From an uncultured Mucilaginibacter sp. (GTDB lineage Bacteria; Bacteroidota; Bacteroidia; Sphingobacteriales; Sphingobacteriaceae): 41,781 bases of DNA. How positions within the stretch are numbered: the stretch's first letter is position 1; every line of letters begins with the position of its first letter. The stretch covers positions 1 to 41,781 of the forward strand of contig CAIPFE010000001.1 of NCBI GenBank assembly GCA_903864275.1, given 5' to 3'. The notes under the pieces were generated by a model, which saw only the letters and a program-made list of their open reading frames with translations, searched no databases and was not told where the DNA came from. This document shows, piece after piece, positions 7,161 through 16,767 of the stretch. A program made the translations under genes and the position numbers.

Positions 7161-7967
7161 TTAATTCTTTGTAATTGTTAAATTAAGCGTGTCTGCTCTG
7201 ACAATCCTCCTATTTTTATTCATCAAATCGCCAGTTATTTTTATGTTATATATTCCCTTATCGAAGAAGGCATCTTTTACGTTTATGGTATTGTCTTTTA
7301 TTTTAATATCTGGAATAGGCTTATCATTTATCAAAAGATTTATTTGTGGAATTAAGTTTGGGGGTGTTGCTATAGTTATATTCAAGTCGGCTATGTTTTG
7401 ATAAGCTTTATTGTTACTTAATATAATAGTTGAATCGCCATTTAGGTCATAACTAAATATATTTGAACTAAAACAGTGGCCAAAAGCCTTTGTTGTTTTT
7501 CCGGTCGCATCATATTCCATATAAAAAAAGAGGTTAACAATATCTAATCCATCATAATTTACAATTTTACTATCATTTGTATAATGATAAATACTCCCAT
7601 AACCTTTATTATTCTTCCATGTTCTTTTATAATTTAATTTCCCATTTTCATAATACTCAACTTCTTCACCTTCCCTCTTGTTATGCCGGAAAAAGGACTG
7701 ATTTTCTACTTGCCCATTTTTATAGTATTCCGTAGTCAATCCGTCTCTTAACCCGTTTACGAAATTTGTACTTACGTCAATGTTGCCATCTATATAACCA
7801 ATTATTTCACCATTTAATTGGCCTTTATTATTGTACTGTTTTACAATAGTAGTTTTTTTTAATAATTTAATATATCCTGCATAAATCTTCTCCCTTTCTA
7901 ACGATGCAAATATTAGAAGTAATAAAACCGAGAACAAAAGAGTTGTAATTTTTAATCTGTTTGACAA
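7161..7967 (-). CDS. MORN-like repeat protein (YwqK-type), membrane anchored
   Basis: 268 residues with an N-terminal hydrophobic segment (about residues 8-23) that would anchor or export it. Residues about 44-130 contain four or five MORN_2-like repeats of the form Y-x-N-G-x-x-x-G/N: YNNKGQLNGEI, FVNGLRDGLTTEYYKNGQV, RHNKREGEEVEYYENGKL. Such repeats are found in proteins loosely annotated as YwqK antitoxins, but no toxin gene is next to it. The C-terminal ~110 residues look beta-rich and of unknown fold. The gene is more A+T-rich than its neighbours. Function unknown. Confidence 0.8.
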   Translation of the reverse strand: MSNRLKITTLLFSVLLLLIFASLEREKIYAGYIKLLKKTTIVKQYNNKGQLNGEIIGYIDGNIDVSTNFVNGLRDGLTTEYYKNGQVENQSFFRHNKREGEEVEYYENGKLNYKRTWKNNKGYGSIYHYTNDSKIVNYDGLDIVNLFFYMEYDATGKTTKAFGHCFSSNIFSYDLNGDSTIILSNNKAYQNIADLNITIATPPNLIPQINLLINDKPIPDIKIKDNTINVKDAFFDKGIYNIKITGDLMNKNRRIVRADTLNLTITKN

Positions 7968-8180
7968 TATCTTGGTGGTTTTTTGGTGTAGGTATTAAAG
8001 TTTTTATCTGGATTTAGATATAAAGATACATCATTCAAAAACTAAATCATTTATAATTATAGTACTACTATAGCTTTCCCTGCCTTTTTTTGCGACAACT
8101 TCAACACAGATAGAAGAATGCCCGGATAAATAATACTTTCCCTACCTTTACCCCATCCAGGATAAAAACCCGGCAAGCCC

Positions 8181-9731
8181 ATGATCAAAGAAATTGAAAT
8201 TGTTTGTCTACCCGGGCAGCAGGAGGATGAAAGTATTTTAAAAAATATCGCAGCCGCATCCCTTAATATATACCCGCAAAAAATATCAGCTTTAAAAATT
8301 CTTAAACGTTCCATAGATGCCCGTGGCCGCAAGGTGGTTTACCGCATGCAGGTGCAGGTTTTTATGGATGAAGTTTATAAGCCGGAAACTTTTACTGTTA
8401 AATACCCGCATGTTAAAACAGGCAAGCCTGTAATCATAGTAGGCGCCGGCCCGGCAGGATTATTTGCCGCTTTGCGATGTATTGAATTGGGTTTAAAGCC
8501 TGTCATTTTAGAGCGCGGCAAGGATGTGAAACAGCGCCGCCGTGACTTGGCCAATATCAATAAACAGGGCCTGGTTAACCCGGAGTCAAATTATTGTTTT
8601 GGCGAAGGCGGCGCGGGGACATATTCCGATGGTAAGCTTTATACCCGCTCCACCAAACGCGGGGATGTGAACGCGGTACTAAAAACCTTTGTGGCCCATG
8701 GCGCAACGGAGGATATTTTAATTGACGCCCGCCCGCATATCGGAACCAACAAGCTGCCGCAGATAATTACCTCTATTGCAGAAACGATATTAAACGCAGG
8801 CGGCGAAATTCATTTTGATACCAAAGTCACCGCGCTGCTGGTTGAGTTTGGAAAGATAAAAGGCGTCCAGCTGGCATCGGGCGATAAAATAATGGCCGAT
8901 GCAGTGATCCTGGCAACCGGGCATTCGGCGAGGGATATTTTTGAAATGCTGCACCGGCAAAATATTTTAATTGAGGCAAAACCTTTTGCCCTTGGCGTAA
9001 GGATAGAACACCCGCAGGAAATCATCGACCAGGCCCAATACCATTGTGAACATCGCGGCCCCGACCTGCCGCCATCCTATTATAACCTGGTAGAGCAGGT
9101 AGATAACCGCGGCGTATTTTCCTTTTGCATGTGCCCCGGCGGCATCATCGCGCCCTGCGCAACCGAAGCAGACGAGATAGTAGTGAACGGCTGGAGCCCA
9201 TCCAAACGGAACAATCCTTTTGCCAATTCGGGCACCGTGGTACAGGTAAATTTGGAAGATGTAGCTGGTAATGAACGTGACCATTTAAAAATGCTCCGTT
9301 TTCAGCAGGAAATAGAAAAACTGGCTTTCGATGCCGGTGGCGGTCATCTGGTCGCACCTGCGCAACGTATGATTGATTTTGTGGAGAACCGGGTATCTGC
9401 CAATTTGCCTGTAAATTCATACTTTCCGGGAACCAAAAGTACGGCATTGAAAGAAATTTTACCCGGCTGGATCAATGAGCGTTTACAGAAAGCTTTGCCT
9501 GCCTTTGGCCGCAAAATGAAGGGTTATTATACCAATGAGGCCATTTTGGTGGGTGTGGAATCGCGTACCTCATCGCCGGTAAAAGTCCCGCGCGATAAAG
9601 AAACGCTGCAGCACCCGCAAGTCAGCGGCTTATTCCCCTGCGGCGAAGGGGCAGGTTATGCGGGTGGCATAATTTCTGCTGCTATTGACGGCATCAACTG
9701 CGCGTCGGCCGCTTTAAAAATATTAGTATGA
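8181..9731 (+). CDS. FAD-dependent dehydrogenase (COG2509-like)
   Basis: A 516-residue flavoprotein. A ~80-residue N-terminal domain precedes a Rossmann dinucleotide-binding site VGAGPAG with the first glycine of GAGPAG at residue 88, followed by an acidic end of strand 2 (ILERG). The motif FGEGGAGTYSDGKLYTR and the C-terminal GLFPCGEGAGYAGGI, which binds FAD, are typical of the uncharacterised FAD-dependent dehydrogenases of COG2509. Substrate unknown. The stop overlaps the start of the next gene in ATGA, so the two are probably translationally coupled. Confidence 0.9.
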   Translation: MIKEIEIVCLPGQQEDESILKNIAAASLNIYPQKISALKILKRSIDARGRKVVYRMQVQVFMDEVYKPETFTVKYPHVKTGKPVIIVGAGPAGLFAALRCIELGLKPVILERGKDVKQRRRDLANINKQGLVNPESNYCFGEGGAGTYSDGKLYTRSTKRGDVNAVLKTFVAHGATEDILIDARPHIGTNKLPQIITSIAETILNAGGEIHFDTKVTALLVEFGKIKGVQLASGDKIMADAVILATGHSARDIFEMLHRQNILIEAKPFALGVRIEHPQEIIDQAQYHCEHRGPDLPPSYYNLVEQVDNRGVFSFCMCPGGIIAPCATEADEIVVNGWSPSKRNNPFANSGTVVQVNLEDVAGNERDHLKMLRFQQEIEKLAFDAGGGHLVAPAQRMIDFVENRVSANLPVNSYFPGTKSTALKEILPGWINERLQKALPAFGRKMKGYYTNEAILVGVESRTSSPVKVPRDKETLQHPQVSGLFPCGEGAGYAGGIISAAIDGINCASAALKILV

Positions 9732-10204
9732 CTATATCAGAACAACTATCGCAGGATTTAGAAAAAGTATTATATGGCAACCCCTGGTATGGCCTGCCGG
9801 TTTACGATATTATCGGCCAGGTAAGCTTTGAAGCCGCGTTTGAGAAGCCGCCCGGCTCGGTGCATAACATTGCAGGTATTGTATTGCACATGATCTCGTG
9901 GACGGAAGAAGTAATGGACAGGATGAACGGCCAGACCGCGCAGGTGCCATCCAGCGGCGACTGGCCCGATCCCGGAACACCGGAGGAGCAAAAATGGCAG
10001 AATTATGTCAGTGATCTGAAACTGGTTAACGTAAATTTGCTCGGCATTATCCAGAATTTCCCGGAAGAGCAGTGGGCGGACATGGTTAACGGCACAATTG
10101 AGAACGACCCGGGAACTACCTACGAAGATTTAGTAAAAGGTTTGATACAACATCATATTTACCACGCAGGACAAGTTTCTTTGTTAAACAGGTTGTTAAC
10201 TTAG
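9728..10204 (+). CDS. DinB-like superfamily protein
   Basis: A 158-residue four-helix-bundle protein of the DinB/YfiT type. Candidate metal-binding histidines are H54 (GIVLHMISWTEE) and the cluster H142, H143 and H146 (LIQHHIYHAGQV), the usual positions in this fold. Members include thiol-dependent transferases and many uncharacterised proteins. The ATG overlaps the stop of the FAD dehydrogenase by 4 bp (ATGA), suggesting coupled expression and perhaps a shared redox or detoxification role (inference). Confidence 0.85.
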   Translation: MTISEQLSQDLEKVLYGNPWYGLPVYDIIGQVSFEAAFEKPPGSVHNIAGIVLHMISWTEEVMDRMNGQTAQVPSSGDWPDPGTPEEQKWQNYVSDLKLVNVNLLGIIQNFPEEQWADMVNGTIENDPGTTYEDLVKGLIQHHIYHAGQVSLLNRLLT

Positions 10205-10224
10205 AATCGGTGAAATCAAAAAAA

Positions 10225-10587
10225 ATGAGTAAAAAAACATTAGTATTAGGCGCAACGCCCAACGAGGCCCGTTATGCAAACCTTGCCGCAAATAGGCTGG
10301 TACGGAACGGGCATGCCATAGTTAACGTCGGCCTTAAAACCGGCGAAGTAGCAGGCGTACCCATTGAAAAACCCGGAACTATCCACGGCGACATTGATAC
10401 AATTACCCTCTACGTTGGCCCGCATCACCAGGAGGAATTGTATGACTATATACTTGATACCCATCCCAAACGCATAATTTTTAACCCCGGCACCGAAAAT
10501 TCCGAATTGCGCCGCATGGCTAACGAGAAAGGAATTGAAACGGAGTATGCCTGCACGCTGGTATTATTGTCTATAGGGCAATATTAA
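10225..10587 (+). CDS. CoA-binding domain protein (YccU-like)
   Basis: A 120-residue single-domain Rossmann-like CoA_binding_2 protein. The N-terminus KKTLVLGATPN is the nucleotide-binding loop, and later segments RIIFNPGTENSEL and IETEYACTLVLLS match the family. The frame is open from a GTG at 10210, but the ATG at 10225 gives the usual family start. It follows the DinB-like gene by only 20 bp and may be the third gene of that operon. Probably cytosolic; biochemical role unknown. Confidence 0.88.
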   Translation: MSKKTLVLGATPNEARYANLAANRLVRNGHAIVNVGLKTGEVAGVPIEKPGTIHGDIDTITLYVGPHHQEELYDYILDTHPKRIIFNPGTENSELRRMANEKGIETEYACTLVLLSIGQY

Positions 10588-10632
10588 GGTAATGCATCAG
10601 GATGGCCGGTCGGAGATGCAAGTATTGTGTCT

Positions 10633-11604
10633 CTACCCCGTTTTCAATCGTTCACATATTTCCTTTATCGAAACACTTACCGGTTTAAACTCAATCCCGA
10701 TGGCCTTTTTTATTTTTGAGTTATCATAATTCCGTGTCAGGGAAGCTGACTGTGCAGATATTTTATCAATAGCCGGGTCCTTGCCGGTTATCGCAGCTAT
10801 AAAAGCGGCGCCGCGCCAGGCTAATTCCATCATCCAGGGTTTTGCAAAGATTGTGGGTGGTTTTATGCCAAATCCATTGGCTATTTCGGTGGTTAATTGT
10901 TTAAAATCCCGGTTTTCGGCACTGATGATGTACCGTTCGGCGGTGATCTTACTATTCATCAGCGCGATCATACATTTGGCAACATCTTCCACATCAACAA
11001 TACCCGAGCTTCCCACCGTATAAAATTTAAGCCCCCTGCGAACGGTTTCAAATAACTCCCCACTGCCGTTAACACCGGCATTCGCGCCGATAATGAGCGA
11101 AGGGTTTACTATAACAGCGTCCAAACCTTCGGCAATGCCGCGCCAAACTTCCATTTCACTTTCCAGCTTTGATATGGCATAACCATCCGTTTCAAGAGCC
11201 TGGTCCAGGTGGTGATTTTCGGTTATTAAATCGCCGGGCTTGGCCTGCCCAATGGCTGCGATAGAGCTCACATGCACCAGCCGGATGTGATTTTGATTGC
11301 ATAAGTTCACCAGGTTAGCCGTGCCTGTAACATTAGCGTTGATCATCTGCTTTTTATCGGATTGTTTTAAGGAAACCCGGGCTGCGCAATGATAAACCTG
11401 CGTAACATCTTCCAGTGCATGTTCAATGGCAAATACATCCATCATATCCGCATCAACCCATTCTATCTCCAATTTAAATGGTGTCAATACTTCCGGGATC
11501 ACGGAACCGATCCGTTTGGTACAACGGATACGAAGACCCTGTTTTGCCAGCTGCATGGCCAGTTCCGAACCCAAAAAGCCAGTTGCGCCGGTGATTAAGA
11601 TCAT
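10633..11604 (-). CDS. NAD-dependent epimerase/dehydratase family protein (extended SDR)
   Basis: A 323-residue extended short-chain dehydrogenase. TGATGFLG at residues 5-12 is the NAD(P) loop; the catalytic pair is Y142 and K146 (GYAISK), with serines in HVSSIAAIG at about 113-114. The pattern VIVNPSLIIGA is typical of dihydroflavonol-4-reductase-like or 3-beta-HSD-like members. The substrate cannot be told. It is convergent with the CoA-binding gene. Its upstream region holds a hairpin-forming word array rather than a clear promoter. Confidence 0.9.
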   Translation of the reverse strand: MILITGATGFLGSELAMQLAKQGLRIRCTKRIGSVIPEVLTPFKLEIEWVDADMMDVFAIEHALEDVTQVYHCAARVSLKQSDKKQMINANVTGTANLVNLCNQNHIRLVHVSSIAAIGQAKPGDLITENHHLDQALETDGYAISKLESEMEVWRGIAEGLDAVIVNPSLIIGANAGVNGSGELFETVRRGLKFYTVGSSGIVDVEDVAKCMIALMNSKITAERYIISAENRDFKQLTTEIANGFGIKPPTIFAKPWMMELAWRGAAFIAAITGKDPAIDKISAQSASLTRNYDNSKIKKAIGIEFKPVSVSIKEICERLKTG

Positions 11605-11619
11605 TTATCTGTGTGCAAT

Positions 11620-11722
11620 TAAGATGATGTACAAATGTGCGTTTGTGCAAATGTGCAGATTTTTGTCTGCTTCGGAATTAAAAAAATCCGCACATTTGCA
11701 CATCTGAAATCCGCACATTAAA
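11620..11722. repeat. TGTGCAAAT/TGTGCGGAT word array with inverted arms
   Basis: The left arm (11629-11663) carries ACAAATGTGCG, TTGTGCAAATGTGCAGATTT. The right arm (11683-11720) is its near reverse complement, AAATCCGCACATTTGCACATC. The vocabulary is the same as in the array at 5409-5645. It occupies the divergent gap between the epimerase and the arginase-fold gene and ends 5 bp before that gene's ATG. Confidence 0.75.
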
Positions 11723-11726
11723 AAAA

Positions 11727-12911
11727 ATGTCTTTATCCGATTTTTTTACGCCCGTTGATGTTGAAAAGATCATCCCCGCAAAGGGATATTATACCAGTCA
11801 ACTGGGCAGCAAGATCGAATATTTTTCGGTTGATTTCCCCGACCTGGAACAAAAAACGGATATGGCCATCGTAGGTGTGCAGGAAGACCGCAATGCGATC
11901 AATAACGCCGGCTGCGCTTTAGGGCCGGATTATATCCGCGAAAAGCTGTACCGGCTTAACGAAGGCAATTATAATACCAAGATTGTTGACCTCGGCAATA
12001 TACGGCAGGGCGCCACGATAACCGATACCTATATTGCCCTTAAAACGGTTGTAAACGAGCTGGTCAAAAAAAATATAATCCCTGTTATTTTGGGTGGCGG
12101 CCAGGATCTGACGTATGCCCAATACCTGGCCTATGAAACGTTAGAACAAAAAGTCGACCTGGTTATCATTGATTCGGGTTTCGACCTCGATGATGACGAT
12201 AACAGTGCCGACACTATCGAAACCACGTCGGCATCATACCTCAATAAAATATTTTTACACGAGCCCAACTACCTGTTTAATTTCAGCAACCTGGGCTACC
12301 AAACTTATTTTATAAGCCAGGAGAGCTTGCGCGTGATGGATAAGCTTTATTTTGATGCGCATCGCCTGGGCGTGTTGAGCGGCGATATAACGGTTGCAGA
12401 GCCTGTTATCCGCAACGCCAGCATGATCAGTTTTGATATTGGCGCCATCCGTTCGGCCGACGCCGTAGGAAATGCCAATGCAGGCCCGAACGGTTTTTAT
12501 GGCGAGGAAGCCTGCCAGGCTGCCCGATATGCAGGTTTTAATGATAAGCTAAGCTCTATCGGTTTTTACGAGTTTAACCCGGCTTACGACAATAACGGGC
12601 AAACCGCCTTATTGGTAGCGCAAATGGTATGGTATTTTATCGACGGGGTTTATAACCGGAAAAAGGATTTCCCGCTTAATCCAAAATCGCAATACCTTAT
12701 CTATAAAACCAGCTTGAAACACGGCGAGCATGAAGTTGTGTTTGTAAAAAGCAAAAAAACCGACCGCTGGTGGATGCAGGTGCCTTACCCTACCGGCGGC
12801 TCAAAAAACGAGCGTTTTCACCTGGTACCCTGCCAGTATGAAGACTATAAAACTGCAGTTTCAGGCGAGATGCCCGATCTTTGGTGGCGCACCTATCAAA
12901 AATTAAACTGA
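11727..12911 (+). CDS. Arginase/formimidoylglutamase-fold protein lacking key metal ligands
   Basis: 394 residues with a ureohydrolase core: VGVQEDRNAINNAGCALGPD near 50-68, then LGGGQDLTYAQY (122-133), VIIDSGFDLDDD (147-157) and MISFDIGAIRSADA (233-246). The canonical manganese motifs are GGDHS, DAHxD and SxDxD. Here the first His is Gln126, the second-motif His is Gly151, and the second Asp of the last motif is Gly239. D149, D153 and D237 remain. Three of six ligands are therefore gone, and a normal binuclear Mn site is unlikely. Similar proteins in Bacteroidota are often annotated as formimidoylglutamase, but no hut genes are nearby. It may be a pseudoenzyme or use different chemistry. About 150 C-terminal residues extend beyond the core. 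Confidence 0.85.
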   Translation: MSLSDFFTPVDVEKIIPAKGYYTSQLGSKIEYFSVDFPDLEQKTDMAIVGVQEDRNAINNAGCALGPDYIREKLYRLNEGNYNTKIVDLGNIRQGATITDTYIALKTVVNELVKKNIIPVILGGGQDLTYAQYLAYETLEQKVDLVIIDSGFDLDDDDNSADTIETTSASYLNKIFLHEPNYLFNFSNLGYQTYFISQESLRVMDKLYFDAHRLGVLSGDITVAEPVIRNASMISFDIGAIRSADAVGNANAGPNGFYGEEACQAARYAGFNDKLSSIGFYEFNPAYDNNGQTALLVAQMVWYFIDGVYNRKKDFPLNPKSQYLIYKTSLKHGEHEVVFVKSKKTDRWWMQVPYPTGGSKNERFHLVPCQYEDYKTAVSGEMPDLWWRTYQKLN

Positions 12912-12969
12912 CAGGGCATAATTCATTTACCATTTAAACGTTATCGTAGCTTATAGTACGACGAAACAG

Positions 12970-14115
12970 ATGAAGAGGATATTTTTATTTATTATAACAT
13001 TACTGCCCGTAATAGCTTTTGCACAGGAACTAAAATCATTTGAAATAAAAAGCAAAGTAGGCAACTTGACTACCCCCTCCAGGGCCTACCTTATTTACCA
13101 GTTGGGCGCAAACAGGGTGATCGACTCCACTTTTATTGTAAATGGCAGTTTTAGCTTTAAAGGAAAAATATTAAATCCGACAGCTGCTGTATTGGTTATC
13201 GACAAATTTGGATTCGGGCTGAACACATTGGACAGCTCGTCAGATAATTTGACTTTTTATATCGATAAGGGAGCGTTTGAAATTAACAGCAACGATTCAT
13301 TATCCAAAGCGCAGATCACGGGGTCGAAAATAAATGATGATAATAAAAAGTTACTGGCCCAGTTAAAACCATTGATCGAAAAGGCCAAACGACTGAAGGC
13401 CGAACAGGATGCCGCTTCACCGGCGCAGCAAAATACTGCTGAATTTCAGAACGGGCTGCAGGCAAAGCATAAAGAACTGCAGATTGAACAAAACGCAACA
13501 CTTAAAATGTTCATTTTGGCCAATCCTGATAGTTATTTAAGCTTGCTTGCTCTTTATTCTGTCGCCGGCCCATCTCCCGATCCTAAAGAGATCGACCCTC
13601 TGTACGATGCATTATCGCCGGATTTAAAAAGCACGGAAACAGCAAAAGTTTTTAAAAAGTCACTTGATGCGTTAAGAAATACCGCCATTGGCGTTACGGC
13701 ACCCGATTTTACACAGAACGACGTAAATGGCGTAGCCGTCACACTTTCCTCATTCAGGGGGAAATACGTGCTGCTTGATTTTTGGGCATCGTGGTGCGGC
13801 CCCTGCCACCAGGAAAGCCCGAACGTCGTAAAGGCCTATAATAAATATAAAGATAAAAACTTCACCATCGTGGGCGTATCGCTCGACAGGCCGAATGGTA
13901 AAAACGATTGGCTGGCCGCCATAAAAAATGACGGATTAAACTGGACGCAAGTATCGGATCTTAAATTCTGGAATAATCAGGCAGCCCGTTTATATTCTGT
14001 CACCTCCATACCAGCCAACTTCCTGATCGATCCTAATGGGAAAATAATCGCCAGGGACCTCCGTGGCTATGAACTGGAGAATAAGCTGGAAGAAGTTTTA
14101 GGGAAATTGCAGTAG
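12970..14115 (+). CDS. Secreted thiol-disulfide oxidoreductase, DUF4369 plus TlpA-like thioredoxin
   Basis: 381 residues. A signal peptide MKRIFLFIITLLPVIAFAQ (about 1-19) leads into a beta-rich DUF4369 domain (about 22-120), a helical linker (about 125-235) and a C-terminal TlpA/AhpC-like thioredoxin domain. The active site is W-C-G-P-C with cysteines 276 and 279 (FWASWCGPC), and the cis-proline segment is SIPANFLIDPNG. It should act in the periplasm, reducing disulfides or supporting cytochrome maturation; Bacteroidota have many such paralogs. No cytochrome genes are nearby. Confidence 0.93.
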   Translation: MKRIFLFIITLLPVIAFAQELKSFEIKSKVGNLTTPSRAYLIYQLGANRVIDSTFIVNGSFSFKGKILNPTAAVLVIDKFGFGLNTLDSSSDNLTFYIDKGAFEINSNDSLSKAQITGSKINDDNKKLLAQLKPLIEKAKRLKAEQDAASPAQQNTAEFQNGLQAKHKELQIEQNATLKMFILANPDSYLSLLALYSVAGPSPDPKEIDPLYDALSPDLKSTETAKVFKKSLDALRNTAIGVTAPDFTQNDVNGVAVTLSSFRGKYVLLDFWASWCGPCHQESPNVVKAYNKYKDKNFTIVGVSLDRPNGKNDWLAAIKNDGLNWTQVSDLKFWNNQAARLYSVTSIPANFLIDPNGKIIARDLRGYELENKLEEVLGKLQ

Positions 14116-14117
14116 GG

Positions 14118-14210
14118 GAGTCCGAAAGTAGGAAAGACCGAAAGTCCGGAAGATAAGAGGTTGGTCAAACTTCAAATCTTTGGGACTTTTTTACTTAAAG
14201 ATGCTGAGCT
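14118..14210. repeat. GTCCGAAAGT word array between convergent genes
   Basis: AGTCCGAAAGTAGGAAAGACCG and AAAGTCCGGAAG at 14119-14152 repeat one word, and 14186-14210 has partial reverse complements (GGGACTTT, TTCTTTCCGG at 14210-14219). The same word recurs at 32760-32781. It probably forms weak 3'-end structure for the flanking convergent genes. Confidence 0.5.
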
Positions 14211-14240
14211 TCTTTCCGGCAAACTAATTCCCAACCGTAC

Positions 14241-16667
14241 CTACTCCGTCTTCAAACTATCTACAGGGTTAGCCATCGCGGCTTTTATGCTTTGATAGCT
14301 AACCGTCAGTAAAGTGATCATCACAGCTCCAATTCCGGTTGCTGCAAATATCCACCAGGCTATTTGCGTGCGGTACTGGTAATTCTGCAGCCATTTGTGC
14401 ATAAAGTAGTAAGCAACCGGCGTGGCTATCAGCAGTGAAATAATAACCAGCACAATAAAATCTTTTGATAGTAAACGCCATACGTTAAATACAGTGGCGC
14501 CCAATACTTTTCGCACGCCGATTTCTTTGGTACGCTGTTCGGCCATAAACGAGGCCATGCCGAACAAACCCAGGCAACTGATGAAAATAGCGAGACAGGC
14601 AAAAAAGCTGGTTAGTTTGCCGATGTGGTCTTCAGCGGCAAATTTCCGGGCATAATCTTCGTCCGCAAATTGATATTCGAAGGGAACCGATGGGATGATC
14701 TTTTTAAATACGCCCGCTATTTTCGACAATGCATTAGCAGCGCTCACTTTTGGGTTAACCCTGAGGAATATCCAGTTTGGGTTGCCGCCCAACCGAAAAA
14801 TTGTAGGTTTTACGGGATCAAACGGCGATTCCATTACCATATCTTTTATTACGCCGATAATTTTATAGTCTTTATCAACACTCAGCCATTTGCTTTTCCA
14901 ATGGATGGTTTCGCCTACAGGGTGCTGCAAGCCCATATATTTTGCTGCGGATTCGTTTATGACAAAGCCCGATGAATCGGTAATAAACTCCCGCGAAAAA
15001 TCCCGGCCGTCTGCAAATTGCCAGCCAATTGTTTTGCCATATTCCGGGGTTACACTAAGGGTTCCAAAATTTTCCTCTATATTGGGATCTTTGCCTTTCC
15101 AGGTGAAACCACCGTTATGCGACGATACTCCTGTAAGGGGGCTTTCGGATTCGGCTATTTCGGCTACTGCGCCCGTGTTTTTTAGTTCATTCCGGAGAAT
15201 GTCGTATTTTCCTAAAAAATCAATTGATGTCATCGGAACGACTACCAGCCCATCCCGCGAGTAACCGACAAGGCGTTTTTTCCCAAAGATCAGCTGGTTA
15301 TATACAATGATGGTACAGATAATCAAGATGATTGAAACGGTAAATTGTACCACCACCAATACCTTTCGGGGAACTGAAGCCATGCGGCCGGCCCGGAATG
15401 ACCCTTTTAAAACCTTAACAGGATTAAAAGACGATAAATACAGGGCTGGATAGACCCCGGCCAAAAACCCGGTGAGCAGTATAAAACAAGTACAGGTAAG
15501 CCAAAACCAGGGGTTGGCAAAAGGGATGCCTATTTGCTTGGCGGATAGATCATTCAATAGTGGCAAAGAAAGTTCAGCAAGCACAATAGCTATCGCAAAC
15601 GCAAAAATGACCACCAAAAACGATTCACTAAAAAACTGGCTGATCAACTGCCTGCGCGCCGAACCAATAGCTTTGCGGATGCCAACCTCTATAGCCCTTT
15701 TCTCGGAACGGGCAGTGCTCAGGTTCATGAAGTTGATGCAAGCCAGCAATAACACGAAACAGCCGATGATGCCCACCAGCCAAACAAACCGAATGGGCCC
15801 GCTATCAGCAATGCCTTCTTTAAAGTTCGAATACAGGTGCCAGTTCTTCATCTGGCTAAGCAATAGCTGCGGATTTGATGCCGCTTCAAGCTTCATATTG
15901 TCAAGATGCGTTATAACCTTAAGTTCAGCATCTTTAACGTTAGCAGCAACTATGTCGAAGTTTGCGCCTGGTTCAATTTCGGCATAGATCAAAAAACGAT
16001 GGTCATTCCAGGCGGTTGTATTTAGCAGGCCATTGTTGATGGTATATAAATCCCAGGGTAAAAAAAACTGCGTTTCATGAAATTGGGTATTTTGCGGAAG
16101 GTCTTCGTAAACCCCGGTTACCTTTACATCTAATGTTTTCCCGGGATCCCATGGATCGCCTACTTTCAGTGTTTTATTGATAGGGTCATTCCGGCCAAAC
16201 AATGCCTTGGCAACCGATGAAGAAAGCAAAACGGAATGAGGATCGCTTAGGGCAGACCAGGTTCCCTTAACCATTTTTAACGTAAGCATTTCGGGGGCAT
16301 CGGCGCTTATAAACTGCCCTGTTCTCGATATTTTATTTTCACCGGCGGAAAGAAAGCGATCCGACCTTTCCGTTGCAGTAATTATATGTTTGAAATTACT
16401 TTTATAATTTGATTTAAGTTCGGTCACCACCGGGTAAGGCATGTGTTCCCATACCCTGGTCCCGCCGAGAAACTTTTGCTTTTGCATTACCTGGACAATA
16501 CGGTCGTAATTCTGATGGTACTTATTGAATGACAACTCGTCCCATATCCAAAGGCCGATCAGCATAGCAACGGCCATGCCCACAGCAAGCCCGCTGATAT
16601 TAATAAAGGATGAAGCCTTATTTTTAATAAGGTTCCTCCAGGCAATTTTCAAATAGTTCTTTATCAT
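14241..16667 (-). CDS. FtsX/MacB-type ABC transporter permease, paralog 1
   Basis: 808 residues. The first helix (about 20-42) follows MIKNYLKIAWRNL; a large periplasmic MacB_PCD domain runs to about 285; a three-helix FtsX core contains NFMNLSTARSEKRAIEVGIRKAIGS; a second periplasmic domain covers about 450-680; and a C-terminal FtsX core contains RTKEIGVRKVLGATV. The end is PVDSLKTE. It needs a separate MacB-like ATPase, which is not in the window. The family moves lipoproteins, peptides or signals across the envelope mechanically rather than by classical transport. It is the last of four tandem paralogs on this strand. Confidence 0.93.
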   Translation of the reverse strand: MIKNYLKIAWRNLIKNKASSFINISGLAVGMAVAMLIGLWIWDELSFNKYHQNYDRIVQVMQKQKFLGGTRVWEHMPYPVVTELKSNYKSNFKHIITATERSDRFLSAGENKISRTGQFISADAPEMLTLKMVKGTWSALSDPHSVLLSSSVAKALFGRNDPINKTLKVGDPWDPGKTLDVKVTGVYEDLPQNTQFHETQFFLPWDLYTINNGLLNTTAWNDHRFLIYAEIEPGANFDIVAANVKDAELKVITHLDNMKLEAASNPQLLLSQMKNWHLYSNFKEGIADSGPIRFVWLVGIIGCFVLLLACINFMNLSTARSEKRAIEVGIRKAIGSARRQLISQFFSESFLVVIFAFAIAIVLAELSLPLLNDLSAKQIGIPFANPWFWLTCTCFILLTGFLAGVYPALYLSSFNPVKVLKGSFRAGRMASVPRKVLVVVQFTVSIILIICTIIVYNQLIFGKKRLVGYSRDGLVVVPMTSIDFLGKYDILRNELKNTGAVAEIAESESPLTGVSSHNGGFTWKGKDPNIEENFGTLSVTPEYGKTIGWQFADGRDFSREFITDSSGFVINESAAKYMGLQHPVGETIHWKSKWLSVDKDYKIIGVIKDMVMESPFDPVKPTIFRLGGNPNWIFLRVNPKVSAANALSKIAGVFKKIIPSVPFEYQFADEDYARKFAAEDHIGKLTSFFACLAIFISCLGLFGMASFMAEQRTKEIGVRKVLGATVFNVWRLLSKDFIVLVIISLLIATPVAYYFMHKWLQNYQYRTQIAWWIFAATGIGAVMITLLTVSYQSIKAAMANPVDSLKTE

Positions 16668-16767
16668 GGTGTTAGTTCATTAGTTCACTGGTGTTTGTAC
16701 GTTGTTTGCCTTTAACCTTTCGCCTTTATCCTTTCACCTTTTAACTGCGAACTGCTACTTCTAACTG

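Noticed and set aside
11727..12911. DAHRLG at residues 210-214 of the arginase-fold protein as the DAHxD metal motif
   Set aside because: It lies at the wrong position in the fold; the true motif slot is DSGFD at 149-153 between the GGGQD and SFDIG segments.
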